Assembly: GCA_007922225.1 (NCBI GenBank)
Contig: ML679966.1
Span: 32,595,383 to 32,659,382 of the forward strand
Direction: 5' to 3'
From: Emydura subglobosa
Lineage: Eukaryota > Chordata > Testudines > Chelidae
Length of the DNA stretch: 64,000 nucleotides
Shown: positions 33,979 to 45,692 of the stretch, piece after piece
How positions within the stretch are numbered: the stretch's first letter is position 1
How the letters are laid out: each line of letters starts with the position of its first letter
The notes under the pieces: generated by a model
Databases searched by the model: none
What the model was told of the DNA's origin: nothing
What the model saw: the letters and a program-made list of their open reading frames with translations, nothing else
Position numbers and translations under genes: made by a program

Positions 33979-35732
33979 CGTAGCAGAAAATACATTAAAA
34001 TATTCTCTCCAGGGGGGCATGAATGGGTGATGAGGTAACATCTTGAAACTCTCACAGAGGCTCTGGCAGAGAACTATCTGATGTCCCTGCGGTCTGAAGT
34101 AAAAATGACAAAGGCCGGCCCAGCATGATCCCAGGGTCCATGCATTACTGACCTCCAAATCCAGACAAAGGGTTTCCCTGGGAGCTGGGATGCCCAATCC
34201 CTGTGGGTGAGGATATAAAGGCCTCAAGAGGAACCCAGAAGTCCAACCTCACCCTGTGAGGAGTAATCTGGATCTAATGGAGTGATCTTACCCCCACACG
34301 TGAGCTCCATCATTAGAAGTAGTGATGGGACTGCCTTTAACCACAGGGGCTTGCTTTGCCTGTGGGCAACAAAGCCATTTTCGACAAGATTGCCTATTCA
34401 TCGATGGTAATTATGGGCAGCCTGGACAACAGACAGCCAGGCTCCGAAGAGGGAGTCCATGGAAAGTGTTAGTCCTCATACAAGTGGACATAGTAACCGT
34501 GCAAGGACTGATAGACTCTGCCAAACTCTGATCAGGGAACAGCTCGTGGGGCTAGGATGTCGAGGACCCAGAGGAAGGATTATCCTTGCAGGTAAATGAC
34601 CATGCACCAGGGCCTAGCCAGAGCATAAGGGTCCCCCACCACCGCTCAGTGTGGACTTCTTGTCTGGTGAGATCAACTTTGTAGTCTAGAGGCAGCAAAG
34701 TATATATCCACTCTCAGTCTAATGAAAGGGCATTGGCAGATACCCTTGATGGCCAAGTCTAAAGAGAAGACTGCTTTTTCCACCCAATTTGGGTTGTATC
34801 AATTTAAGACCATGCCCTTCCGGCTCCACAGGGCCACCGTCACCTTTCAGTGACTGATGGATAAGGTGCTGTGGCCACATGAGGCATAAACAGCAGCCTA
34901 CATTAACAATATTGTCATATATGGTGAAGAGTAGGTCAACCATATAAGGCACAGTATTGCAAACTACAAGCTCTTAAGGAGACTGTACTGATGGCCAACC
35001 CTAACAAGTGCCACCTGGCTGCCAAAGTCACTTACCTGGGGTATACAGTGGGAGGGAAACAATTACAATCCCTGGTGGACAAAGTCCAAGCCCGAGCAGG
35101 TTGACCCCATCCCCTCCACCAAGAAGCAACTTCACTGTTTCTTGGGATTTCTGGGGATGAATCTCTGACAGTACCCCACTTTTGCTACCATTCCCGCCCC
35201 ACAGATGGACCTGTAAAAGGATTCAGTGCCCCAAAAAGTCTGTTGGATGAAAAACTGTGATGAGACATTTAAAGCAGTGAAAGACCCAGCTGAGCCAGGA
35301 ATCAGTGCTATTCCACCCAGACTTCGCAAAACCATTTATTGTGCAAACCGATGCAGCAGACTCAGGCTCGAGGCAGTGCTGTCTCAAGTCAGAGAATCCT
35401 ATTCTCTTTCTCAGTAGAAAGTTGTTCCCCTGGGATGTGGCATGCTGAGTCACTGAGAAAGAGGTCCTGCAGGAAAATGGGTTGTTGATGCCCTGTGATA
35501 TTACTTTGGGGGCAGCCCTTCCGCCTAGTTGGGACCATAGTAGGGACCATGTAGGGCTGAATTCCATGAATGACCACAACCTGTGCATCATGCAGTGGTA
35601 TCTCTCACTGCATTCATATGGCTTCCAGGTATCCCACCAGACAGGCAGGGAAAACAAAAATGCCAATTTCTTCTCATGGTGGAGACTCAAATCAGTCCTG
35701 TGACACCACAACTCAGTGGATGAGGGGGAGGG

Positions 35733-36395
35733 TGTGAGATGGGTATACACACCCCACACTGGGTCTGAGGGATTAAACAATACTGGGACCAGACAGCCCT
35801 GTCCTTCTGGGCCTGCTAAGCTGCTCCAATTGGAGGAGCAGGTTAAATGGGAGCTCAGAAGCACAGGTAAGGGATGGTGGACGGGCTGCAGGAGATAGCA
35901 ATCCTTCTCCAGGAAGCTTCTCTAGACAGAAGGCTGAGCCTGAGACAGGACCACCCAGTGGGTAAAGCTTCTCCAACCACCACCGCCTTTGAGAACCAGT
36001 AGGGTCTGCTGGGCCCTGCCCTTGGACTCTTTTTTTTTTGACAGAGAGAGAGAGAGAGAGACTGACTGACTGATGGCACTTTAGGGGCCAAGCCCCAAAA
36101 TAAAGGGACCTACTGGTAGGAAGTAGCCCAGGGAAGTGAACTTGGACTTACTGCAGGGAGGACCCTGCTGCTGTTGCTTCCCACAGGGCCCTAGGCCAGG
36201 ACTCAGTAGAGAGCGAGGACCCAGGTCCCCATACCACATCCCCTTAAGGGCTGAGGCCCACATGCCAGTGGAAAGCTAGAGATTCCCAGCCAAAGGTCAG
36301 GAACAGATATCACTACCGCCCTGACAGAGGGGCAAGGGGCCAGAAGTCATGTACACTAACCACTAGGCACCCTAGTCCTCCAAGCCCCCTATTCA
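35733..36395 (+). repeat. 3' LTR of the plus-strand gypsy element
   Basis: Begins TGTGAGATGGGTATACAC and ends near 'ccaagccccctattca', both terminal repeats degraded relative to the 5' LTR. A (GA)n tract lies at about 36042-36060 where the 5' LTR has 'tttggttgagagactgactg'. Shared blocks confirm the pairing. Confidence 0.8.
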
Positions 36396-36408
36396 TATTT
36401 TTAACTCT

Positions 36409-36551
36409 GGGGTCAGATTCACTGGTATGATCTTACAGCTTAGGTGATGTAAAACAGCTCTAAATCCATCTTTTGGCAAACCTGGTTTATAGCTGCTTTG
36501 TATCACTGGAGCAGCTCAAAGCAGCTGGAGTTTACCAGGGAATCTGGCCCC
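36409..36551. mobile_element. MITE with GGGGYCAGATTC ends, 143 bp
   Basis: The left end GGGGTCAGATTCACTGGTA and the right end TTTACCAGGGAATCTGGCCCC form an imperfect inverted repeat. The interior is partly self-complementary. It lies just beyond the 3' LTR of the gypsy element. Confidence 0.7.
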
Positions 36552-37459
36552 TATTTTCTAAGTTCACACATAGTGGTCCAAGGATACTGAAATACTATTT
36601 TCTCCTAGATGTTACTTTGTGGTAATTGCTGGCAAATGCTGACTTTTCAATGGCAATGACTCCGCTCCACATGCAGTATTTCAATCTGAAAACTGCAGAT
36701 TTAGAATAACTGCTATTAAAAGACCAAGTGGGTGGAAACTAATCTTTATCCATTTCATATACCCTTTCACAGCATGCATTTTATCTTAGCAGCAGAAATG
36801 TATTAACTACTTTACACCAAATTAGACATTTTTATTTTGTTGAAAACAGAAGAAAAGTAAAAGTTCATTCCAGTTTTTTGTTTTAATTAAAATAAATATT
36901 GAAATACTGAAAAGTCCTAGTATTAAAATATTACACCAAGTGAAACACAAGTACATATATCCCTCTGATTACTCTGTAATAGTAAATAGCCATTTCGTTT
37001 CTATACTGCAATTAAAAAAACCATCAAAACCCACTATATATAATACACTAGCATTCCTTTTCTTCAACTAATAATATCTAGCTAACATAAACTGCGACTT
37101 AGAAGCAGAAATAAACAAGTCTAAGAGCAAACAGGCCGGAACTCCACAGTCCTGTGGCTATTTATCATCACCACGAAAGGACAAACTGCAGCAGAACTCA
37201 CCAACAATGGCAGCATGCTCAGTAACTCCTGCCCGTCTGAGTAAACACACACAGGTATGCGTCTCTCCAAACCAAACAAGTATATCAGGAGAGATATTTT
37301 GCAGAGTGGTAACAGTACTTTCTGAACGGACTGCCATTTCAGTGTTACATTTTACGTCCTCAAGGCACTGGACAAATCTTAGCTATGTAATGCATTTAAA
37401 TAGCAATTACATAAAAACTGAGAGCTGTTGCAAATATCACATCAGCAGCTTTTTTGTGG
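36552..37459. other. Intron, no feature recognised
   Basis: AT-rich unique sequence between the MITE at 36.4 kb and the foldback element. An open frame at 37207-37509 has no protein resemblance. Confidence 0.5.
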
Positions 37460-37465
37460 TGGTCT

Positions 37466-38561
37466 GGGGCCAGATTCACATAGCGACTTTGGCCATTTGT
37501 GGTGCCTAAGTCCAACATTTAGGCACCACCGACATTCACAGAATTCCCCTTCAGCTGCTTCCTGTTGGTACCTAAACACATTCAGTGTCTAAATTTCTGC
37601 TGTAAAAGTTTCCTACCACCAATGTTTCTGCCTCTGGGCATGCACACTGTTGCCTCACTCTAGGCATCTGGAAGTCTAAGCCCTAGCGTGATACTCAAAG
37701 CAAGGGAAAATAAGTGTCCTCCTGCAGGGCCTGATCCTGTAGATGAGCACTGAGCTGACCTACTGGATTGGGGCCCGTTGCCATGATGGTGACGACTATA
37801 TAACTTTTAGCTCAGTGATTAGACCATTCATCTGGGATGTGGGAGAAAGAGGTTCAATCTCCCCCTCTGCCTGTGGGGGTAATTGAATCAGCAACTCCTA
37901 CGTCTCAAGAGGTTGCCTTAACAACTGAGCTATGGGATAATCTGATGTAGGAGTCCCTCAGTCTCTCCTGGTGAAGTTGTTGCACTTCGGATAAATAATT
38001 AAAGAGCCACTGGACCAGAGAGAGAGAAAGAATGACTCTGTAGCTGTTGGGTACAGCCAGCACCTGAGTGGTAGGAAATCCAGTCCCCCTGCTCCCATCA
38101 CTCCATTATTTATCCAAAGTGCAACAGCTTCAATAGGAGAGATTGAGGGAGTCCGCACATCAGAATATCCCACAGCCCAGGGGTTAGGGCATTCACACCT
38201 GAGAGGTGGAAGATGCTTGTTTCAATCCTTTCTTCTCATCAAGCAGAAGGAAAACTGAATCTGAGTCTCCCACATCCCAAGTGAGAGCTCTAACCATTGG
38301 ACTAAAAGCTACAAGGTGGATGGTGGCTCCTCCTCTTCCTCCCAGGCGAAAGTTCCTAATTCCCAGAGAGGGTGAGGTTTAGGGAAATCCCCTCTCTTTG
38401 GTAACTCCCTGCTCAGCATGCTGGCTTCAGTGAACTCCATTCGTAGGTGTATCTCTCCCCATTCATTGTATAAAGGAGCCCAGGTGCCTAAGACAGGCTT
38501 TCGAATCCATTGATTTTCTAGGTGCCTAAAAGTTAGTAAATCCCTTTGTGAATCTAGCCCT
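37466..38561. mobile_element. 1.1-kb foldback (long inverted repeat) element carrying tRNA-like modules
   Basis: The ends are GGGGCCAGATTCACATAG and the inverse of AGGGCTAGATTCACAAAG. Both flanks carry TGGTCT (37460-37465 and 38562-38567), a likely 6-bp target duplication. The pairing continues inward: 'cagtctctcctggtgaag', 'ttgttgcacttcggataaat' at 37958-37996 faces its inverse at 38104-38147. Four segments look like tRNA D-arm plus T-arm: 37806-37862 and 38171-38229 on plus, 37876-37934 and 38252-38310 on minus. Examples are tagctcagtgattagacc with ggttcaatctcc. No protein frame is present. Superfamily unknown; hAT-like termini are possible. Confidence 0.75.
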
Positions 38562-38567
38562 TGGTCT

Positions 38568-39169
38568 ATAGATTAGCTACCATGGCTTTAAATTGATTGG
38601 AAGAATGAAGGTATGATACATGGATGATGTCCCTGAAATGAGGGAAACAATTTTGCATGTCAGCCAGCAATAATAATTCTCCAGACTCACACTGCAGTTG
38701 AACTAATAAACGAACTGGTCTTTCATCTGATAACTCATTTGTATGAAGAGAATTGAACCAACAAATTCTTTCAAAACGTCAGAAAGGGCAATAAAGTAGA
38801 ATTTTAAAAATTTCCTAATATAATCCATAGTCATTAATGAAAGAAAAATACAATATGCTGAGAAGATCTACTATCGCTGCTGGACAAATTTGAACATTCA
38901 TATGTGGCTCTAAATAAAACAGCAAGTTTAAGGCAATCTAAGTTAGAGCAGGCATTGTTCCATCTAAAACTGAGTCTACATTTCTAGCTCTGACAAATAC
39001 ATACAACCCCTAAAAAGGCACTGTTATTTCTAGATGCTAAGAAGGACATTCTGAATGACAAGGAAACACAATTTTTAAATCTAAAAGAAATCTTAAAATA
39101 AAAAATAAATACAATGGAGCATAGCTCGTATTAGAAGTCAGAAGCTACAGTATAGAAGTACCTTTACAG
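38568..39169. other. Intron, no feature recognised
   Basis: AT-rich unique sequence, no repeat or exon seen. Confidence 0.5.
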
Positions 39170-39502
39170 ACAGAAACTACCAGGTATTAACGGATTGTTT
39201 ATTCTAGCAAAGAAAGACATAACAAGAATCAATGGCTGGAAGTTAAAGCCAGACAAATTCAAATTAGAAATAAGGCACAATTTGTTTTTAACAGTGAAGG
39301 TGATTAACCATTGGAACAAACTATCTGGGGAAAAAGTGGATTCTCCATCTTTTAATGTCTTCATATCAAGACTGATGGCCTTCAGCCAAAACACAAGTTA
39401 AGAGGCTTAGTACAGAGGTAATGGGGAGATTCTATGATCTGTGTTATTCAGGAGGTCAAACTAGATGATCTCATGATTCCTTCCAGCCTTAAAAATCTAT
39501 GT
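39170..39502 (+). mobile_element. CR1 LINE 3' end fragment
   Basis: Sense CR1 3' end: 'aaattagaaataaggcacaa', 'taaccattggaacaaactat', the terminal codons LSGEKVDSPSF at about 39322, then 'aaactagatgatctcatgat' and the end 'cttaaaaatctatg'. It is antisense to GABRA4. A different, older subfamily than the 13.5-kb copy. Confidence 0.85.
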
Positions 39503-42034
39503 AACAATCAGGGGGAAATACCCACTAATATTAAATTTTTTAAAAGTCTCGTCACCCCTTTGTGTCTTCCCTTTTGTGTCTGATGTTTGCTAACACCTGA
39601 GCACTCAAGCTTTACTGGCAAACATGTAGGCGGAATGTGAATTTCAAAAAGATTGTAGGTGTAAATTTTCACAGAAACTGAATTTTAATCTTCAGCGTGC
39701 AAGTTCTGGCACTAGAAGCAATCAGGGAACAGAAACAGTGCCATGTGACTGATCTGACCAATCACACAAACAACACAGCTCAAACCTGCAATATCAGTTT
39801 ATAGGATAAAGTTTTTTTAAAGATATTCCTCAAATAAACTCCATTAAGGAATGCATTTGAAGAAACAGTGTTCTGCTTGAATGAACAGAAAAAAGACTAA
39901 ATTCACTGAATACATTATGTGTTGCAAATTATGTACTCCAGTTTAGTCTTGCTGCCCTGAGCTGCTGGGCTCGGTCTGCTCCTTCCTCCCCCACACCCTT
40001 CTTGCAAAATGGTATCAGTTGCTCCCTGTGCCCTCTCCCCCGCCTTCACACCCAAAAACTTCTCTAGGTTCCTGAGGGGAAAGAGCCCTGTGATGGGCTG
40101 TTCTTCCAAAGAAGGCAGAGATGTGGGGAAAGCAGCCATTCAGAGGGGGTTTTCCCCTTGGCACATCAAAAAATCATTTGAAGGCTGCAGCTTCTCCCCT
40201 TATGGCCAAACAGCTTCCAGCCATGGTCAAAATCCTCTTGCTGGCAACAAAATCAGGAGAGTTGGCAATGCTTTCAGGGGCTTAATTTATTTGTATCTGC
40301 CACCTACAGCAAATGCCAGTTCAGTTGCAACATATTTATTTCAGAATCTCTCTTAGGTTTTAAATATCTCCCTTTTCCATTGCGGGATGCTAATTGCCTT
40401 GTTTGTTTATTATTTATGGAGCTGCAGCTTGAATAAGTGAAGGGCTGAATTACTGTAAAAAAAAGGGGGGAAATGATACTTCCTGAAAGAAATACTAATG
40501 GTTCCACTTGAAATAGAAAGGCTGAGTCACGATTCAACATGCACAGCAACATGCACAGATGTGCGGTTTGCATACCTCTGCAAGAGAGAGCTGCTTATGA
40601 CCCAAAGCAGATTTTAAGATACCTAAATGAAAACTAAAATAAAACTATACATTCAGTACGAATTTGAACGTGCATTTCCTGTGACATTGCTGTAAACATG
40701 CTGACTCAGACTGCGAGCATCACATGTCAACTGGAGGCTTGCAAAGCTTAAATAGATGTGATTCACTAAAGAACTCTATCCAAACCAATAACGCTGTTTT
40801 GCAGAAAGAATGGCCCTGGAGTTCTTTAAAGGAGGGTTGGTATTAATCTTTTACGTACAGAGCTGTTAGTACATATGTTATGGCTCTACTTGGGTGACAT
40901 CCATGTGCAATGAAAAGGGCCAGCCCAAAGCCCTTTTTACCATATAAGCCCTGTATGGGGAGAGAACTGGGCTGAAGCTGCTATATAAGGGGGCCTGCAT
41001 TCTTCTCCACGTGACGCTCTCTGTGGCAGCCCTGCACTGATTAACATGGAAGGCTATGATGTGAGTGGGCGAAGGGTTTGGTTAGCATTTATATGAATCC
41101 ATTAGCCCCACATATTGTGCACACAGAGGGTGCAGCCAATAGGCTAGGATAGGAGTTGTGGAGTGGGGAGAATAGAAACAGTTGCACTCTGGTCCCAGGT
41201 TGGGAGGTTGGATTTCACCTCCCCATCCCTTCTGTTCTCTACCTGCAGAGAATCCAGTTACTTGAGTTTTATGTGCATGGAGAGAATTTTGCCCCTTATG
41301 AATAGCAAGTCTCCAAGCAATATGAGCTAAATTGTAAAATAGCTGCACGGCCCCAAGAGCAAAGACTGAATTATGATTCAGAGTCACAATTCATCCCTTG
41401 CCCCGCACTTGCTCTGTGATCTGTTCTCATGGTCCAGCTTAATTCTGCCCTCCACCTTTGTGCCCCATCAGCCACTGCTGTTTATGAATAAGAGAGTGCT
41501 TCCAAGGTTCCTCCTACTTCCTATCTGTTCCCTCCCTGTGCCTTTGATCATGGTGGGGAGTAGCCCCAGTTTTCCCTATCGCACTTGGAATCACAACATG
41601 AGCAGGAGGAGTGTTTGTGTGTGGGCGGGAGGGGCAGGAGAAGAGCTGCTTCCCTAAACAAGCAAAAAGGGGCAGGAGCAACCTAGTCCGTTAATCACCA
41701 GAGAGCCCTGTTTTGAAATTGTCTTAGCCGGTGAAAATGGGCTAACCATGTAATTTTATATTTAGGCTAAAGAAAGGATTTTCCCCCCTTAATACTGCAG
41801 GAAAATAAAGTATATACATGTATGTAGACAGAGTCGGTTGCTCATGCAAAAATTATTAAAATTTACATTTCTGAAAGGCACCATACCGAGTACACTTAAT
41901 TTCATATTGTTACCATATAATATTGCACAACGAACCAGAATATAGTGTGGGGTTTCGGGTGCATTTTGGACATCACCTACTGGCACGATAACATGGCCAA
42001 AACATGTAAATTAGTAAAGCATATTTGGAGATTT
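39503..42034. other. Intron, no feature recognised
   Basis: Mixed composition with GC-richer patches at about 39.95-40.2 kb and 41.1-41.65 kb. Open frames at 40009-40356, 41082-41387 and 41373-41657 do not resemble exons or transposon proteins. Confidence 0.45.
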
Positions 42035-42134
42035 GGGGCCAAATTCTGTTCTCAGTTACACTGCTGTAAATCTGTTATCAATGAAGTAGATAGCACTGGA
42101 TTTCCACCAGTGTAACTGAGTTTAGATTCTGGCC
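42035..42134. mobile_element. MITE, 100 bp, palindromic
   Basis: The left end GGGGCCAAATTCTGTTCTCA and the right end GTTTAGATTCTGGCC pair, as do the inner 'cagttacac' and 'gtgtaactg'. The whole element folds into a hairpin. Confidence 0.75.
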
Positions 42135-42884
42135 TTTGAATTACACTTTATCCTTAAAATATACTTGAAACGACTATCATGTAAGCACAGGGGAGCTGTA
42201 TTAAACTGCATCCAGAAAGGCACTGATTTCAGCCAACCCTGTATCAGTTTGATAATCTTTCAAAGGCAGTTCTAACAGCACCAAGAAAGGCAACAATGGA
42301 ACTGATTAAAGGTGCAGTCCAATTCCAATTAGAGGAATTAAAGGTTTAGGAATTAAAGATTAAAGGTGCAGTCCAATTAGATCAGGAACTACAATACCAA
42401 CTGCGATATAGACCTAATATAGCATTCCACTTCTACATAAAACGTTTCCCAAAACTTTGCAAGTCTCGAAGTTGTGGTGTATGCCCTTGGTAAAGGGGAG
42501 TGGACAATATCACAATGACAACACTAACAGCACAAGGAAACATTTTTATCATTTTTGTTTAGAGCACAGCAGCAAAGTATTTGAAAGCACAACATTACAC
42601 AAGCTTACTGATAATGGGTAACAGATGAAGCCTTGTATTTTAGAGACATAAGAACTAGTGGGGGGGGAAAACTATAACAAAAATTAGATGACTTTGAGGC
42701 ATCTGAGGATTAGATGCTTTGAGGAGGTGCAGTGATTATCCAACTAAGGATTCACCCCAGGGGGAAGATAGGGAACAATTCAGCCAACCTCTATTTCAAG
42801 AGGGCAGCTTTAACCTCACACTGAGACTCCATACAAAACTCTCCAGAAAAATCTACCCAGAAGATACTCTAAATGATTACCAGG

Positions 42885-43322
42885 TGTCAGGATCATGATT
42901 GGGATACGGATGGTTGGACTTAATTGGAGTCACGAGGGTGGTCAGGCCTGGAGGTTAGAGCGGAGCTGAACCAAGCTGGAGTCAAGAATCAGGATGACAG
43001 AACACCTGCGGACATGGTCAAGAGCAGAACCAAGGGTGAGAGCCAGGCACTAGATGCCAGAAGTCAGAGCCAATAGGTGAGCCGGAGATGTGGTCAGGAA
43101 ACAGCACCAGAGGTCAGAGCCTTGGGCCTCAAGGATGGAGAAGGGCAGGAGCAGAAGCAGGCACAGGAAGCAGGACCAAGTGCAGCTGCAGGCATGGAAT
43201 GCATTGATCAGCCAAAGGGTCAAGTAGTTGCTTAGCTCTGCCTCTCCACCAATCAGGAAGTGCATACAAATCACACAGCCCCTGCTAGGGTCAGCCGACA
43301 CTGCTGCAGCTGGCTCTCTCAC
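42885..43322 (-). repeat. 3' LTR (element orientation) of the minus-strand gypsy element
   Basis: Starts TGTCAGGATCATGATT on plus and ends near 'ctggctctctcacg', a decayed form of the other LTR's 'ctggctccgtgaca'. Shared blocks: 'ctggagtcaagaatcagg' and 'gaagcaggaccaag'. Confidence 0.8.
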
Positions 43323-45234
43323 GTTTAACCCTCCCCTCGCCCCCAAGGATGAGGGTGCCTTAGACCCTAGCTTTCCTGGGTTTTTCTGGTGAAAAATGTG
43401 TAGAACCTCTGGTTCCTAAAATCATTCTTCCAGGCCATCACATGGTAAAGTCAACCTTGGATTCACGTGGAATCCATGATTTTTCTGTCCTCACATTCTT
43501 CCTGAACCTCCACAGGAGGGGGTGGTGGAGCGAAGTGGCTAAGGAAGGTATGTATTGTGTAGGGCTTCAGGAGGAAAAAGTACAAAAATGGGTGGACTTT
43601 CAGGGATTCAGGCAGCTGGCATTGGAATGCTACTGATTCAGCAAGCTCGAATGAACTCAGGTTTGCGGGTAACGATGTACTCAAATCTGGCAAAGAAAAG
43701 TGACCAACAGATCTGCTGTTGATTAAGATTACCGGTTGTTCAAAGATATTCTAAGTTCTTGTGATTGGTGAGGACCTGGACCGGGAATTGAGCCACCACA
43801 GCAGAAGTTTCCATTCTTCTAATGTTGTTTTAGCTGCAAACAGCTCTTTATCTCATATGCCATTTTTTTTTCAGCAGGAGTTAGTTTACATGAATAGTAA
43901 GCACAAGGATGGAATTGGTTACGAGGGCCTGCTTTTTGCAAAAGTACACCCCTAATTGTGTAGTTTGAGACATCTGCTTCCACGGTAAAAGGTCTGGCAG
44001 GGTCTGGATGCACAAGAATGGTAGCTGAAGTGAACATTTTATTTAGCTGATCAAAGTCAGATGTGCTTTCACGGATCAGACAAAACAAACCCATTTTTGA
44101 AAGAATGTAGTTATCAGTGCTACTGGTTGGGAGAATCCTTTAACAAAGCGCTGATAAAAATTGTCAAATCCAAGAAATCACTGAACCCCCCCCCCCCCTT
44201 TACATCTTTTGGAGTACTCCGCCTAGTGATGGCAGACATTTTATGTGGGTCCACTGTTAGGCCCTCAGGGTGGAAATGATATAACTGAGAAACTCGATAG
44301 AGTCCTTGTCAGATTTGCCTTTCTCCGGTTTTGTATAAAGGCAATTCTGGTCAAGTATATCAAAGTCAAGGTGAACATGTTGCTCATGTAGCTTCTGTTT
44401 TTTGGAGAAGACAAGAATACCATCTAAATAAATAAGAAATCAGTCCAGCATGTCCTGGAAAATGTCATTCATGAAGTGCAGAAACATAGCCAGAGCATTA
44501 CATAGCCCAAATGGCATAACTAAATACTCAAAATGTCTAAAACAAGGGAGGAATGCCATCTTCCATTTCTTGCATTCCCTGATACAAGCCAGGCAGTAGC
44601 CTCCACAAAAGCCCAGTTTAGAAAAAAACTCTGGCCAAGCCAAGTCTTTCAAAAAGTTCATTAATGAGAGGAAAGGGTATTGATTCCAAACTATCACTCT
44701 AATCAGAGCTTGGTAATCAACACAGGGCACAAGGAGCCATCTTTTTTTGGCACCCCAATAGATTTGGGGCCCCCACTGGAGAGGTAGAAGGATGAACAAA
44801 CTCCTCCTCTAAATTCTTATTGAGGTATTCCCAGAGCATCTAGAGTTCTGGTTCTGAGAGGTAGTAAATATGACTGAAGTGATGGCCAGCCCTGGGCTTT
44901 GGGTCAACAGGGCAATCATAACTGTGATACAGTGGCAAGACAAGATAACAGTCTGATAATTAGGTCCACTCAAGTCTCGTCAATGGGAAATGATTGTTGC
45001 ATAAACGGAGCCAGCATTGACTCAGGAAGCCACAACATTTCTCAGTCATTGTCATACTGGGCCAGTGGCTGACTCTTTGGTTCCCAAAGAACCTGGGCAG
45101 CGAGACCTGCACCTGCAGAGCCATGATCTGAGTCTTCAGCCTTGGCAGTGTATCCATTAACTCCCTCAGGGTAATGGAGGTCAACCTCGCAGCCGAGCCT
45201 GATCATTGGTCTCTCTCTCTTGGGCTGTGCAAAC

Positions 45235-45692
45235 TGTCAGGATCCTGACCAGGATGTGGATGGTCAGGCTTAGTGGTCAGAGCCAAGGGGGTGGCCTGGC
45301 TTGGAGGTTAGTGTGGAGCTGAGCTGAGCCAGAGTCAAGAATCAGGGCTAAGTGCATAGTTGAGAGCAAAGCAAGGATGAGAACCAGGGATCAGAAGCTG
45401 AAAGCCAGAGCCAATGAGTGAGCCAGAGATGTAGTTAAGAAGCAGAGCTGAGGTTCAGAGCCAGGGGTATCAAGGTCAGATGAAGGGCAGGAATGGAAGC
45501 AGGACCAAGCACAGCAGAAGACATGGAAGATATTGATCAGCCAGAAAGCTCTGGATGCTGATGGGTCAAATAGTAGCTTAGCTCTGCCCCTCCACCAATA
45601 AGGAAGTGCCATTCATCAGGCAGCCCCTGCCAGGATCAGCTGTGCCAGCGTGTTGCTAGGAGACTGACCCTGCCACTCCTGGCTCCGTGACA
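45235..45692 (-). repeat. 5' LTR (element orientation) of the minus-strand gypsy element
   Basis: Starts TGTCAGGATCCTGACC and ends GTGACA on plus, with inverted TGTCA/TGACA termini. 458 bp; pairs with the repeat at 42885. Confidence 0.8.

Larger units (their letters stand above)
33348..36395 (+). mobile_element. Ty3/gypsy LTR retrotransposon, decayed, plus strand
   Basis: Two related direct repeats of about 630-660 bp (33348-33978 and about 35733-36395) flank a short internal region of about 1.75 kb. Inside, in order, are a gag zinc knuckle (CFACGQQSHFRQDC, C-x2-C-x4-H-x4-C, at about 34350-34395), a weak protease-like segment, reverse transcriptase remnants at about 34790-35230, and an RNase H-like remnant at about 35320-35700. 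Stops and frameshifts interrupt every part, and integrase is not seen. A purine tract (gatgagggggaggg, 35719-35732) abuts the 3' LTR. It lies antisense to GABRA4, about 320 bp upstream of the last-exon acceptor. I found no target duplication. Confidence 0.88.
42885..45692 (-). mobile_element. Ty3/gypsy LTR retrotransposon, decayed, minus strand
   Basis: Two related direct repeats (42885-43322 and 45235-45692) flank 1.9 kb. Read on the minus strand, from right to left, it holds a gag N-terminal remnant (about 45184-44960), reverse transcriptase (44799-44440, with the conserved VMPFGLCNA), a later RT/RNase H piece (44094-43819), and an integrase C-terminal piece (43693-43463, with HPFLYFFLLKPY and a PPPPPVEV run). 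The protease and most of integrase are deleted and all frames are broken. A polypurine tract (minus strand GGGGGCGAGGGGAGGG) lies beside the left LTR, confirming the orientation. It lies sense to GABRA4. No convincing target duplication. Confidence 0.88.

Noticed and set aside
37806..38310. Possible tRNA genes.
   Set aside because: A-box and B-box-like words are present, but acceptor stems do not pair, arms are incomplete, and the units lie in an inverted-repeat element.
40009..41657. Several overlapping open frames in GC-richer parts of the intron.
   Set aside because: No splice-bounded or family-like protein is seen, and both strands are open equally, as expected by base composition.
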